DNA of 64,000 bases, taken from NCBI RefSeq assembly GCF_003286085.1, contig NW_020825600.1:1-64000 (forward strand), given 5' to 3'. The DNA is from Drosophila persimilis (taxonomy: Eukaryota > Arthropoda > Insecta > Diptera > Drosophilidae). Position numbers and translations under genes: made by a program. The notes beneath the pieces were generated by a model. The model was given only the letters and a program-made list of their open reading frames with translations, ran no database searches and was not told the origin of the DNA. This document shows positions 1-12,500 of this stretch, piece after piece; position 1 is the stretch's first letter, and each line of letters opens with the position of its first letter.

Positions 1-3000
1 TGAAAGTTTAGTTGTTGCGATTGAGACGCGAGATGATTTGCCGAGCTTGAGCATGCTAAAAATAAAAATTTCTGAAGAAGCGAATAGGCAGGAAGATAGC
101 ATTAGCAAGGAAATTACAAGTAGCGCGGAACTACACGTCAGTTATGACAACAACAATTTTAAGAAAAACTTTAAGAAGGGAAAAAAGTGTTTTAAGTGCG
201 GAAAGGAAGGCCATTTTAAATCGGAATGCCGTGCTAAAAGCAAGCAGGAAGGAGCAAACAACAAGGGCGCAAACAGTAAAAGCGGGGAAAGATTGGGTAC
301 AATGCTTTGCGTAACCGAATATGACAAAGTGGAACCAGAAAAATATGTACCAATCCTAAGTTTAGCTAAGCCGAATGACCAGATGTTAAATGCATGGTGC
401 ATAGACAGTGGCGCAACGGCGCATCTATGTTGTGACAAGGAACGCTTTGTGTCGTTCACGGAAGATAATCAAAAAGTATTTTTAGCCGGCGGTAAATCAC
501 TTATTGCTGAAGGGCATGGAACTGTTCAAGTAAAGTTCGGTGATAGATCCGTTACGATGGAAAATGTTATCTTGGTACCAGATTTGCAGTACAATTTTAT
601 ATCGGTCACAAAACTATTAAAACATGGAAAAAAAGTTGTGTTTGAGAAAAGTCAAGCGATGATTTTTGAAAACGGAAAAATAGTTATAAAGGAACATCTG
701 GAAAATGGATTGTTTATGGTTCAGGACAATCAGGAAAAGTGTATGAACATTGTAAATGTTGAGGCAGATGCATTCAAATGGCACAATAGGTTCGGACATG
801 TACATTTTGACGCATTAAAGGAAATGGTTAACAAGGAGATGGTAATAGGTCTCAAGGGCATATACAAGCCAAAACAAGTGTGTGCAACATGCGCAAAAAG
901 TAAAATTTGCGTGCAACCATTTCAATCGAGCACAAACAGGTCAAAGGGCGTTCTAGACTTAATACATACTGATGTATGCGGTCCAATGCAAAAGCAGTCA
1001 ATGGGAGGCAATCGATATTTCGCCACATTATTGATGATTGTTCAAGATATGTATCAGTAAGTTTCCTAAAAACCAAAGATCAGGTTTTCGAGGCTTTTAA
1101 AGAATTTAAGAGTCAAGTTGAGTGCCAAACTGGGAGAAAAGTCAAGGTTTTACAAAGCGACAATGGCCGAGAATACATATCAAGCGTTTTTGACAATTAC
1201 CTAAACCAAAATGGAATAAAGCGAAACTTAACAGTGCCATATACACCTCAACAAAACGGAGTTGCAGAAAGGGCTAACAGAACATTGGTAGAAATGGCAA
1301 GAAGTATGCTGCTGCATGCTGGGTTGAGTGAATGCTATTGGGCAGAAGCGATTCGAACTGCCACGTATTTGCGAAATACAGTGGCAAGCAGCTGCTTGAG
1401 CGGGGTGACACCTTTTGAAATATGGACAGGTCGAAAGCCAGTGGTATCGCATTTAAGAGTTTTTGGCTCAGTAGCGATAGCTCTAGATAAAACAAAGAAA
1501 TCAAAGTTCGCACAGAAAGGCTTAGAGTATATAATGGTGGGCTACTCGGATACGGCCAAAGCATACCGTTTGGTCAGTAAAGAAACCAGGAAACTCGTAG
1601 AGAGTAGGGATGTAATTTTTGTAGAACCTGAAGGGGGCAAACTAGATGCATCATGTTCCAATGACATATCATCAATTGAGGTTCAACAAAACCAGAACGC
1701 TGAACCCGAAATGGATAGCGAGCAATTTAAAGATCCACAAAATGAGCCAGAAAATCAGGAGGAGATTAGGTCTAGTAATGACATTCTTGTAATTCCAGAA
1801 CCAATAAGAGGACCAGGACGCCCAACCATAGTACGGACGGGCAAACCAGGACGACCAAGGAAGCAGTATCATATGCTCAATGCGATACTGGCAGCAGACG
1901 TACAAGTTCCACAAAACTACGCACAAGCTGAACGGTCTACTGAAGGCGAGATATGGAAAGCATCAATGAAGGACGAGTACGAATCTCTCGTGAAGAACGG
2001 CACGTGGTCGCTTACTAAATTGCCTAGCGGGAAAAAGTCCATTGGATGCAGATGGGTTTACGCAGTTAAGTCCAATCCGGATGGAAGCGTGAACAGGCTC
2101 AAATCACGTCTGGTGGCGAAAGGTTGTAGCCAACGCTACGGGATCGACTACAAGGAAACATTTGCACCAGTTGTACGCCACGCAACTATCAGGTTGATAA
2201 TTGCACTTGCAGTCGAACATGGTCTCCACCTACATCAATGGATGTTGTCACGGCGTATCTCAACGGCGAATTGGAAGATGAGGTTTTTATGAGACAACCT
2301 GAGGGCTTCATCAGCGAAGTTCACCCAAATCACGTTTTGAGGCTTCACAAAAGTATATATGGCCTAAAACAATCAGGAAGAGTGTGGAACTCTACGTTGG
2401 ATGCAACGCTGAGACGCATTGGTTTTATACCGACTGTCAACGAACCCTGTCTGTATCGTAAGCCAGGTAAAAATATGTGTCTAATAGCTGTCTACGTAGA
2501 TGACATTATTTTGGCGTGTAAGGACCTAGATGATATATCTGATATCAAGATAAAGATCGCAGCAGAATTTGATGTGGTTGACATCGGGCCTATGCAATAC
2601 TTTTTAGGTATTGAGGTGAAACGTGAAGGCAGTACGGGTGCGATTTCAATCAGCCAACGGAAATATATTAGAGAGTTGCTCGAACAGTACAATTTGAAAG
2701 ATTGTCGACAGACGTCCACGCCTCTTGAAGCTGGTTACCAGGTGGCATGCAACAAAGAGGATTGCCGCAGGGTCGACATCACATCGTTCCAAAAGCTAAT
2801 TGGAGAGTTATCTTATCTTGCTGTTATGACTCGTCCAGACATTGCGCATTCGGTGAACAAATTAGCACAACGTAACAAGGATCCTCATTCCGAGCATGAA
2901 GCGGCAGCCAAGCACATCCTTCGATATTTGGCAAAAACTATCGACTGGGAGATATGCTACACAAAGCAAGGAAAGGCAATTGAGTGTTTTGTTGATGCAG

Positions 3001-3452
3001 ATTGGGCAAGTGATATGACGAACCGAAAGTCATTCACTGGCTATGTATGCATGTTGGCAGGAGGAGCGGTTTCTTGGGAGTCAAGAAAGCAATCGACGGT
3101 TGCCCTCAGTTCCACGGAGGCAGAGTACATAGCCTTATCATCTGCAGCAAAAGAGGCGATATACTTTCGCAGCCTACTGATTGACTTAAAGCTGATATCC
3201 AAGGAGTCAGCTATTCAGATGTACGGCGACAACATTGGAGCACAGCAGCTTGCTAGAAACCCCATGTTTCATGCACGTACAAAGCACATCGACGTCAAGA
3301 TACATCATATTCGAGAGGTTCTCAAGAGAGGTGAAGTCAACATTGCATATCTGCCAACCGATGAGATGATAGCAGATGTCCTCACAAAGAACTTAGCCAA
3401 GGTTAAGCACCATAAATTTGTATTCGCATTTGGTTTAAAAGATCGTTTATAA
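1..3452 (+). pseudogene. Ty1/copia gag-pol, copy A (5' end outside window)
   Basis: This encodes the copia-type polyprotein that packages, cuts, integrates and copies the element. Domains in order: zinc knuckle C-x2-C-x4-H-x4-C near 188-230 (CFKCGKEGHFKSEC); aspartic protease motif DSGATAH near 409; integrase HHCC finger (WHNRFGH ... CATC) at 778-890; integrase core with HTDVCGP, SDNGREY and NGVAERANR; reverse transcriptase with YVDD near 2497; RNase H with DADWAS and STEAEY. Compared with copy B it has two 1-bp losses, one in a T run near 1028 (inside integrase) and one in an A run near 2239 (start of RT), so the frame is split in three. It does keep the second catalytic Asp region that copy B lacks. 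Both losses lie in 3-nt homopolymers, so assembly error is possible. Family assignment is firm; the named subfamily is not known to me. Confidence 0.93.
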
Positions 3453-3524
3453 GTGCTTGACATGTTATTGAATATTAGTTAAGTATATTTAAAGTTTGTA
3501 AACATGCGTTGTGTTGAGGAGGAG

Positions 3525-3728
3525 TGTTCAAAGTGACCGCCACGATAATTAGATATTGATCTGTAACAACACTGCGCATGTGCCCTGCTGCATATCGATG
3601 TTCTCATATCGATATTCTGTATATCGATGTTCCCTTTTCGGTGTCTCTCTCTTGCGTATGTTACTCGGAAGCACATATAATTCTGTATACTGATATTCTG
3701 CTGTCTTACAAATAAAATAACTTTAACA
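3525..3728 (+). repeat. copia LTR shared by copy A and copy B
   Basis: This 204-bp LTR runs from TGTTCAAAG to TTTAACA, so it has the TGTT...AACA inverted ends. It follows a purine tract (GAGGAGGAG, 3516-3524) belonging to copy A and is followed directly by a primer binding site belonging to copy B. It therefore serves as the 3' LTR of one element and the 5' LTR of the next. It contains TATCGAT repeats, a CATATAAT box near 3674 and AATAAA near 3711. By eye it is identical to the LTR at 8230-8433. Confidence 0.9.
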
Positions 3729-3742
3729 GGTTATGGGCCCAG
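3729..3742 (+). promoter_or_regulatory. primer binding site, initiator-tRNA-Met half-molecule type
   Basis: The 14 bases GGTTATGGGCCCAG directly follow the LTR. They are complementary to the anticodon stem and loop region of eukaryotic initiator tRNA-Met rather than to its 3' end. This is the half-tRNA priming described for copia. The tRNA match is from memory of the conserved anticodon arm. Confidence 0.75.
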
Positions 3743-4277
3743 ACACCAATTCACCCAGAAACAGTATAAAACAGAAACAGTGAGAAACAATAAACATTGT
3801 TTGGTGCTTAGTGAAAAGCAGTGCTAAATAATGGCATAGACTCATTGGGGTTATGTGTGTACATAGAAAGGCAAAAGAACAAGTTGAACAAATTCAACGG
3901 AGATTCGCATTGTGTTTTTTGATTAGAATTTTGCAGCGAATCGGACCGTTGCCGTGGTTTAAAGTCCAAAATAAAGCAGTCCCAACGGATCAAGAAACAC
4001 AAAAGCGAACGGAGACTCAAGTGTGTATACCAAAAAGTGCGTATGCCAAGCCGCACAAAACGGCGAGTGTGTATACCCAAAAGTGTGTATACCAAGGCAT
4101 AGAAAATCGCGAGTGTGTGTGTAAATAGCAACTCGGGGGATACTTAAAAGAAAACGAAAAAAACAAAAGAAAGACACGGACAACAGTATTGTCGTCGTAG
4201 TTGCTTTGTGCATGAGACGATCGACAGTTACAAATTTTGCACTGTGGGACAATAAGTATAAAAAAAGGAGTGGAAAT
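3743..4277 (+). other. copia copy B leader
   Basis: This is the untranslated leader between the primer binding site and the gag start at 4278. It has several short upstream ATGs. The longest upstream frame (3853-4128, 91 codons) is low-complexity with a repeated CVYxKxAYAKPH-like segment and resembles nothing I know. I read it as leader, not gene. Confidence 0.6.
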
Positions 4278-7200
4278 ATGAATTTCAATATTGAGAAACT
4301 GGACGAAAACAATTATAGCACATGGGAAGTTTTGATGAGAAGTGTTCTCATACAAAATGATTTGTGGCCAATCGTCAGTGGTAAAATTGAGCTTTGTGAA
4401 AGTGCAACAAGTGAGCAACGTGCAGCTTTTGAACTAAAGGATCAAAAGGCGTTGGCGTCAATTTTACTTTGTGTTAAATCGACCCAACTAAACAATATTA
4501 AAAATTGTGTATCGTCGTCACAGGCATGGCAAAAGCTAAATAAAATTCACAGGCCAAGCGGACCAGCAAGGGTAGTGTTTTTAATTAAACAATTGTTGAC
4601 GTTAAAAATGTCGGATGGTATAAGTGCACAGGAATATTTGCGGAAATTCCAGGTGGTACACGAGGCTTTAGCAGAGGTCAACATAAAGGTTGATGAAAAG
4701 ATCTTATCAGTTGTGTTGCTAAATGGTTTGCCTAAATCGTATGAAAGTTTTGTTGTTGCGATTGAGACGCGAGATGATTTGCCGAGCTTGAGCATGCTAA
4801 AAATAAAAATTTCTGAAGAAGCGAATAGGCAGGAAGATAGCATTTGCAAGGAAATTACAAGTAGCGCGGAACTACACGTCAGTTATGACAACAACAATTT
4901 TAAGAAAAACTTTAAGAAGGGCAACAAGTGTTTTAAGTGCGGAAAGGAAGGCCATTTTAAATCGGAATGCCGTGCTAAAAGCAAGCAGGAAGGAGCAAAC
5001 AACAAGGGCGCAAACAGTAAAAGCGGGGAAAGATTGGGTACAATGCTTTGCGTAACCGAATATGACAAAGTGGAACCAGAAAAATATGTACCAATCCTAA
5101 GTTTAGCTAAGCCGAATGACCAGATGTTAAATGCATGGTGCATAGACAGTGGCGCAACGGCGCATCTATGTTGTGACAAGGAACGCTTTGTGTCGTTCAC
5201 GGAAGATAATCAAAAAGTATTTTTAGCCGGCGGTAAATCACTTATTGCTGAAGGGCATGGAACTGTTCAAGTAAAGTTCGGTGATAGATCCGTTACGATG
5301 GAAAATGTTATCTTGGTACCAGATTTGCAGTACAATTTTATATCGGTCACAAAACTATTAAAACATGGAAAAAAAGTTGTGTTTGAGAAAAGTCAAGCGA
5401 TGATTTTTGAAAACGGAAAAATAGTTATAAAGGAACATCTGGAAAATGGATTGTTTATGGTTCAGGACAATCAGGAAAAGTGTATGAACATTGTAAATGT
5501 TGAGGCAGATGCATTCAAATGGCACAATAGGTTCGGACATGTACATTTTGACGCATTAAAGGAAATGGTTAACAAGGAGATGGTAATAGGTCTCAAGGGC
5601 ATATACAAGCCAAAACAAGTGTGTGCAACATGCGCAAAAAGTAAAATTTGCGTGCAACCATTTCAATCGAGCACAAACAGGTCAAAGGGCGTTCTAGACT
5701 TAATACATACTGATGTATGCGGTCCAATGCAAAAGCAGTCAATGGGAGGCAATCGATATTTCGCCACATTTATTGATGATTGTTCAAGATATGTATCAGT
5801 AAGTTTCCTAAAAACCAAAGATCAGGTTTTCGAGGCTTTTAAAGAATTTAAGAGTCAAGTTGAGTGCCAAACTGGGAGAAAAGTCAAGCGTTTTTGACAA
5901 TTACCTAAACCAAAATGGAATAAAGCGAAACTTAACAGTGCCATATACACCTCAACAAAACGGAGTTGCAGAAAGGGCTAACAGAACATTGGTAGAAATG
6001 GCAAGAAGTATGCTGCTGCATGCTGGGTTGAGTGAATGCTATTGGGCAGAAGCGATTCGAACTGCCACGTATTTGCGAAATACAGTGGCAAACAGCTGCT
6101 TGAGCGGGGTGACACCTTTTGAAATGTGGACAGGTCGAAAGCCAGTGGTATCGCATTTAAGAGTTTTTGGCTCAGTAGCGATAGCTCTAGATAAAACAAA
6201 GAAATCAAAGTTCGCACAGAAAGGCTTAGAGTATATAATGGTGGGCTACTCGGATACGGCCAAAGCATACCGTTTGGTCAGTAAAGAAACCAGGAAACTC
6301 GTAGAGAGTAGGGATGTCATTTTTGTAGAACCTGAAGGGGGCAAACTAGATGCATCATGTTCCAATGACATATCATCAATTGAGGTTCAACAAAACCAGA
6401 ACGCTGAACCCGAAATGGATAGCGAGCAATTTAAAGATCCAGAAAATGAGCCAGAAAATCAGGAGGAGATTAGGTCTAGTAATGACATTCTTGTAATTCC
6501 AGAACCAATAAGAGGACCAGGACGCCCAACCATAGTACGGACGGGCAAACCAGGACGGCCAAGGAAGCAGTATCATATGCTCAATGCGATACTGTCAGCA
6601 GACGTACAAGTTCCACAAAACTACGCACAAGCTGAACGGTCTACTGAAGGCGAGATATGGAAAGCATCAATGAAGGACGAGTACGAATCTCTCGTGAAGA
6701 ACGGCACGTGGTCGCTTACTAAATTGCCTAGCGGGAAAAAGTCCATTGGATGCAGATGGGTTTACGCAGTTAAGTCCAATCCGGATGGAAGCGTGAACAG
6801 GCTCAAATCACGTCTGGTGGCGAAAGGTTGTAGCCAACGCTACGGGATCGACTACAAGGAAACATTTGCACCAGTTGTACGCCACGCAACTATCAGGTTG
6901 ATAATTGCACTTGCAGTCGAACATGGTCTCCACCTACATCAAATGGATGTTGTCACGGCGTATCTCAACGGCGAATTGGAAGATGAGGTTTTTATGAGAC
7001 AACCTGAGGGCTTCATCAGCGAAGTTCACCCAAATCACGTTTTGAGGCTTCACAAAAGTATATATGGCCTAAAACAATCAGGAAGAGTGTGGAACTCTAC
7101 GTTGGATGCAACGCTGAGACGCATTGGTTTTATACCGACTGTCAACGAACACTGTCTGTATCGTAAGCCAGGTAAAAATATGTGTCTAATAGCTGACTAC

Positions 7201-8157
7201 GTAGATGACATTATTTTGGCGTGTAAGGACCTAGATGATATATCTGATATCAAGATAAAGATCGCAGCAGAATTTGATGTGGTTGACATCGGGCCTATGC
7301 AATACTTTTTAGGTATTGAGGTGAAACGTGAAGGCAGTACGGGTGCGATTTCAATCAGCCAACGGAAATATATTAGAGAGTTGCTCGAACAGTACAATTT
7401 GAAAGATTGTCGACAGACGTCCACGCCTCTTGAAGCTGGTTACCAGGTGGCATGCAACAAAGAGGATTGCCGCAGGGTCGACATCACATCGTTCCAAAAG
7501 CTAATTGGAGAGTTATCTTATCTTGCTGTTATGACTCGTCCAGACATTGCGCATTCGGTGAACAAATTAGCACAACGTAACAAGGATCCTCATTCCGAGC
7601 ATGAAGCGGCAGCCAAGCACATCCTTCGATATTTGGCAAAAACTATCGACTGGGAGATATGCTACACAAAGCAAGGAAAGGCAATTGAGTGTTTTGTTGA
7701 TGCAGATTGGGCAAGTGATATGACGAACCGAAAGTCATTCACTGGCTATGTATGCATGTTGGCAGGAGGAGCGGTTTCTTGGGAGTCAAGAAAGCAATCG
7801 ACGGTTGCCCTCAGTTCCACGGAGGCAGAGTACATAGCCTTATCATCTGCAGCAAAAGAGGCGATATACTTTCGCAGCCTACTGATTGACTTAAAGCTGA
7901 TATCCAAGGAGTCAGCTATTCAGATGTACGGCGACAACATTGGAGCACATCAGCTTGCTAGAAACCCCATGTTTCATGCACGTACAAAGCACATCGACGT
8001 CAAGATACATCATATTCGAGAGGTTCTCAAGAGAGGTGAAGTCAACATTGCATATCTGCCAACCGATGAGATGATAGCAGATGTCCTCACAAAGAACTTA
8101 GCCAAGGTTAAGCACCATAAATTTGTATTCGCATTTGGTTTAAAAGATCGTTTATAA
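4278..8157 (+). pseudogene. Ty1/copia gag-pol, copy B
   Basis: This is a near full-length copia polyprotein beginning MNFNIEKLDENN. The start at 4278 is the first ATG that opens into the gag domain. Gag (about residues 1-210) is followed by the zinc knuckle (4930-4972), protease DSGATAH (5149), integrase, RT (here ADYVDDI near 7197) and RNase H (DADWAS, STEAEY, YGDNIGA). A 38-bp deletion at about 5889, with CAAG at both edges in copy A, removes the integrase segment holding the second catalytic Asp and shifts the frame. Translation therefore stops at 5895-5897, and RT and RNase H lie in a separate frame from about 5860. Neither frameshift of copy A is present here. Single substitutions separate the copies (for example P/H in NEPC versus NEHC). 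The insert cannot encode a working integrase. Confidence 0.93.
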
Positions 8158-8229
8158 GTGCTTGACATGTTATTGAATATTAGTTAAGTATATTTAAAGT
8201 TTGTAAACATGCGTTGTGTTGAGGAGGAG

Positions 8230-8433
8230 TGTTCAAAGTGACCGCCACGATAATTAGATATTGATCTGTAACAACACTGCGCATGTGCCCTGCTGCATAT
8301 CGATGTTCTCATATCGATATTCTGTATATCGATGTTCCCTTTTCGGTGTCTCTCTCTTGCGTATGTTACTCGGAAGCACATATAATTCTGTATACTGATA
8401 TTCTGCTGTCTTACAAATAAAATAACTTTAACA
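8230..8433 (+). repeat. copia 3' LTR of copy B
   Basis: This 204-bp LTR is preceded by the polypurine tract GAGGAGGAG (8221-8229). I see no difference from the LTR at 3525-3728, which argues for a recent insertion or gene conversion. Host sequence resumes at 8434 with TTTTTGACATTG. The matching 5' target duplication lies outside the window. Confidence 0.9.
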
Positions 8434-8583
8434 TTTTTGACATTGTGTTATAATGAATAAAAATAACAAATAACGCTGAGGTGTGCTATAAAATATCAAT
8501 ATAGTTAAATATCCGCAACTCGATTTTAAGTTTTTTAAAAAAGACTTCTTTTTTACAACTTAAATATCTTTATGTCACAAGAT
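8434..8583. other. AT-rich flank, nothing recognised
   Basis: This short AT-rich stretch separates the copia LTR from the env-like fragment. I see no open frame, terminal repeat or known motif in it. Confidence 0.5.
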
Positions 8584-9138
8584 TTAAATGAATTCCCCGA
8601 CTTGACTTTGGGTCTGCTTGTCGCAAACGGAACTGATCTCTCTGCTGCTGGCTAGATTCCATGAGCCCTTCTCTTGGAACTCCCGACTCTGGCTTCGGGC
8701 GTTGCTTTCCTCGGCTGCATCTTCGTGTCGGTGGCGTACGTGCCTGGATCGATATTTGGGGATGCGTCGGCTTTGATGAAAGGCATCCACTGCTGGCGAT
8801 CGGTGTATATCTGTTAACATGTTATTTAATTCGTCTGGATACGGAACGATTTTATAGATTGGTACTTTTGTAATGTCTTTGGGAATGTTGGAAATTATAA
8901 GAATTTCGTTGGTATCGGATTTTAGCCATGTGGAGGTTTTTATATTTAGTATTTTCTCAGAATTTATTTGTTCCAGGTAGTCTTGTTTTAATAATTTTGG
9001 ATTAAATATACCGAGCCTAGTTAATTGCATACCTAGTTCTATATCTTCGATATATTCTGTGAAATGTTGTAGATTGAATATCAAAATTTCTATTTGTTGA
9101 TTCCTGTCTTTTTCTTCATTTAGTTTGTTTATAATTAT
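8584..9138 (-). pseudogene. errantivirus (gypsy-type) env-like fragment
   Basis: The minus strand encodes about 100 residues resembling the stalk region of insect errantivirus envelope proteins: a helical stretch with EDIELGMQL, then NIKTSTWLKSD and ILIISNIP. The family protein is a membrane fusion glycoprotein. Only this internal part is seen; no signal peptide, cleavage site or membrane anchor is present. The last ~70 codons of the open frame (RSRHVRHRHEDAAEE onward) do not fit the family and are probably unrelated sequence read through. The fragment is cut sharply at 9138 by a BEL LTR. No gag, pol or LTR of this element is nearby. Family call is by recognition only. Confidence 0.6.
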
Positions 9139-9528
9139 TGCCGCACCGGGCAACGCCTCCAAATCTGGGGCCGTACGTTTGATAAGCCTCCCGTGTTCAA
9201 TACGCCTCCCGTGGTTTTGTTCTTTAAATCGGTTTTATTCATTTGTTTGTTTCACTTATTTATTCATTTACAATGTCGGGCGGGTGTTAAACTACGAGAG
9301 CTAGCGCTAAAAAACTTGTACCGCTTCAGTGCTTTTTCCGCTGCCTTTTGTTTTTGTTCTTCCTTCTTCCTGCCTTTATCTGCCGTTCGCCCTAATTAAC
9401 CCTTTGCTCAGCGCTGTTAATGTTTGTGCTGTTAACGCAGTGATATTCAGGGCTGTTAGGCGCAGTGATATTCAGGACTGTTAGGCGCAGTGATATTTAG
9501 AGCTGCCGCTGCGGTTTCTGCCGTAACA
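9139..9528 (-). repeat. BEL element 3' LTR
   Basis: On the plus strand the LTR runs TGCCGCACC ... CTGCCGTAACA. On the coding strand it therefore starts TGTTACGG and ends GTGCGGCA. The pol reading frame ends inside it at 9456-9458. Confidence 0.88.
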
Positions 9529-12500
9529 TTCCCCCCTTCGCAAACTTCGTCGCTTGTCGTGATGTTTGCCAAACTTCTGGTTAAGCCTTGATCCATTAGT
9601 GGGTTCGTTGTCCTCACGTCTAACTTGGCCAGTTTAACTATTGGCCGAGTTAGCAGTCCAGAAGCAGTGCGGATCATCGCGCTTCGGGCGATGCCGTCCT
9701 TGGCTACTCGAAGGTCCATGATGACGCCTTTCCTCCACTGCACCTTGGGGCTTGTTTCGTCCGCTAGAACCACGACGTCTCCGAGTTGGATAGGGTTGGT
9801 TGGGGGTCCATGCCATTTGGTTCGTGTCGTCAGGCACGGTAGGTACTCCTTCAGCCATCGTTTTCTGAAGCTGTCCACGATCTGCCCTGCAATGCGAAAA
9901 CTCTTACCAAGCATAGCTCCTATTGCGCTGCCGTCGCTCTTTGCTGCCATCGAGCTGGTCTCTGCTCTCAGAAAGTGATTCGGTGTAAGTACGTCGGCTT
10001 CCGGACACTCCAACGGCACGTAAGTCAGGGGTCGGGAATTTAGCATATTTTCTATCTTTGCTAGTGCTGTTCTCAGCACTGGTTCTTGTACGTGCGTCTC
10101 CTCTAATATTTCGGCTAGTATGGATTTCACCGATATGATCATTCTTTCCCACGCACCTCCCATGTGGGGTGCTCCTGGGGGTATGAAGGACCATTCTATT
10201 TGCGGGTACTTGGTTTCCAGTTCGTTCGGTAGAATTCTTTCAATTTCTTCTCGTAGTAAGCGGCTGGCTCCTCGGAAGTTCGTCCCGTTGTCCGACACGA
10301 TTCTCTTGGGGACTCCTCGACGGGCTACGAACATTTCCAATGTTAGCATGAAGGCGTCTGTTGACAGGGAGTTTGCCAGCTCGATGTGTACTGCTCGCAC
10401 GGTGAGGCACGTGAATAGTACTCCCCATCGTTTCTCGCGTCGTCTTCCTACGTTTACCTCCAGTGGTCCGAAGTAGTCGATACCTGTGTTTGTGAATGGC
10501 AATTCGTTGATTGCTAGCCTCTCTGGTGGTAGGCTTCCCATCTCCGGTGCCTCTGGAAGCGCTCTTTTATTGCGACATCTTTGGAAGGTTTTCGCTACGG
10601 CGCGAACTCTTGCTCGCAGTCCTGGTATGTGGTACAATTGTCGCATCTCGTTGACGACGATCTCAGTAAGCTGATGCTGAAACCTCCGATGGAAATAATC
10701 AATGAGAAGATTAGTGACGTTATGTCCTCCGGGTAGAATTACTGGCCGTTTCAGGTTCCTCGTTATGCCGATCGACTTATCTATGCGGCCGCGTATTCTC
10801 AGTACGCCTGTTTCATCGAGGTACGGCGATAATTTGTAGATCGAACTTTTCTTACTCACGATTCTTCCTTGTCGTAGAAGAGCCATTTCTTCAGAGTAAG
10901 CCTCTTCTTGGACCATCCGGTATATAACGATGTTGACATCTTCCATGTTGCGAAAGTGTGCGGCTAAATTTGCCTCCTCTGATGCGAAATCTCTTTTGCG
11001 TATTTTGTCCAGAAATCTCATCACGCATCTCAGGGCTCCCGTGAACTTTTCCCATTTGCTAAAGCGACATACATTTGGGATTATGCTACTCAGCTTTGAT
11101 GGCGGTTTCGGCGTATCCGTCCATTCGTGTACGTGTATCCGTTCCAGATTACTCGAGTTGAGCTGTGTAGTTGGCCAGTGTTCTTCCTCGTCAAATAGGA
11201 ACGGCGGACCGGAGAACCATCTCGCTTCCGGTTGGAAACTCGACTCTTTGGTCCACTTCGTTCCATCGTCTGCTACGTTCAGAGCGGATGGAACCCATTT
11301 CCATTCTGATATGTCCGAGGTTTCCAAGATCTCTCCAATTCGGAGCGCAACGAACTGATGGTACTTTCGGGCGTCTGAACATATCCAATACAACACGTTC
11401 TTGGAGTCGGTCCAAAAAACACGTCGCTTGACCTCGACGGAGAGCTCCTGTGTTATGAGTTTAGCTAGTCGTAGGCCGAGGATCGCTGCCATAAGCTCCA
11501 TCCTGGGAATCGAAATTGGTTTCAATGGTGCCACTCTTGTCTTGGATGCGAGTAGTGTGCATCTGACTTCTCCTCTTTGTTCGATCCTTATGTAGGCGAC
11601 GGCTGCAAAGGCGTTTATGCTCGCGTCTGTAAAGATGTGTAATTGGATATTAGATGTTTCTTTCGTTAGACCGAGATATCGTGGAACCCTTAATTCTTCG
11701 ATGTTTTGTAGTTGCCGTGCCCATATCATCCAACGTTGACGTTCGCTTTCTTCGACCTGTTCATCCCAGCCTACGGCCGACCTCCACACGTCCTGCAGTA
11801 TTATCTTTGCCTGTATAATATAGAACCCCAGTAGTCCTAAGGGATCGAAGATGGTCATGACTGTACGTAGAATTGACCGCTTCGTCACAGTTTTCGCTTC
11901 GTCGTATATGTCATTCGGAAACTTATTGACGAAGGTGAAGTAATCATTCCTTGGATGCCACCACATGCCAAGCACTCGTTCTCGTCTTGTTGAGTCCGTC
12001 ATCTCGATGGGCCGTTCTTGAGGATCTCCATCTCCTGAGAGCGCTCTCATCACAGTGCTCGAGTTAGATATCCATCCTCTCATCTCGAAGCCTCCTTCTT
12101 TGTGTATGTTCCTCACTGCCAGCGCTAGACTGACCATTTCGTCTTCTGAATCACAGCTTTGGAGCCAGTCATCTACAAAGGTGTTGCGAAGTATGAACCT
12201 TTCTGCGTTCCTATCTCTCACGTAGGTCGCTGCTGCTGGGGAACACGAAGCACCAAAGGTCATTACGCTCATTACGTACCTATCCGGTTCTCGACTGGTG
12301 TCACCATATCTCCAGAGAAACTGCTGTGAGCTTTGATCCTCCGAACGTATCCTAACCTGGTGAAACATTTCTCTAATATCTCCGCAGATGCCAATAGACT
12401 TCTCTCGAAAGCGCGATATTACTCCTACCAGCGATGGCAATTGGTCGGGGCCCTTTAGTAGCATTGAATTAAGAGCGATGCCTTCCACTTTGGCTGCTGC

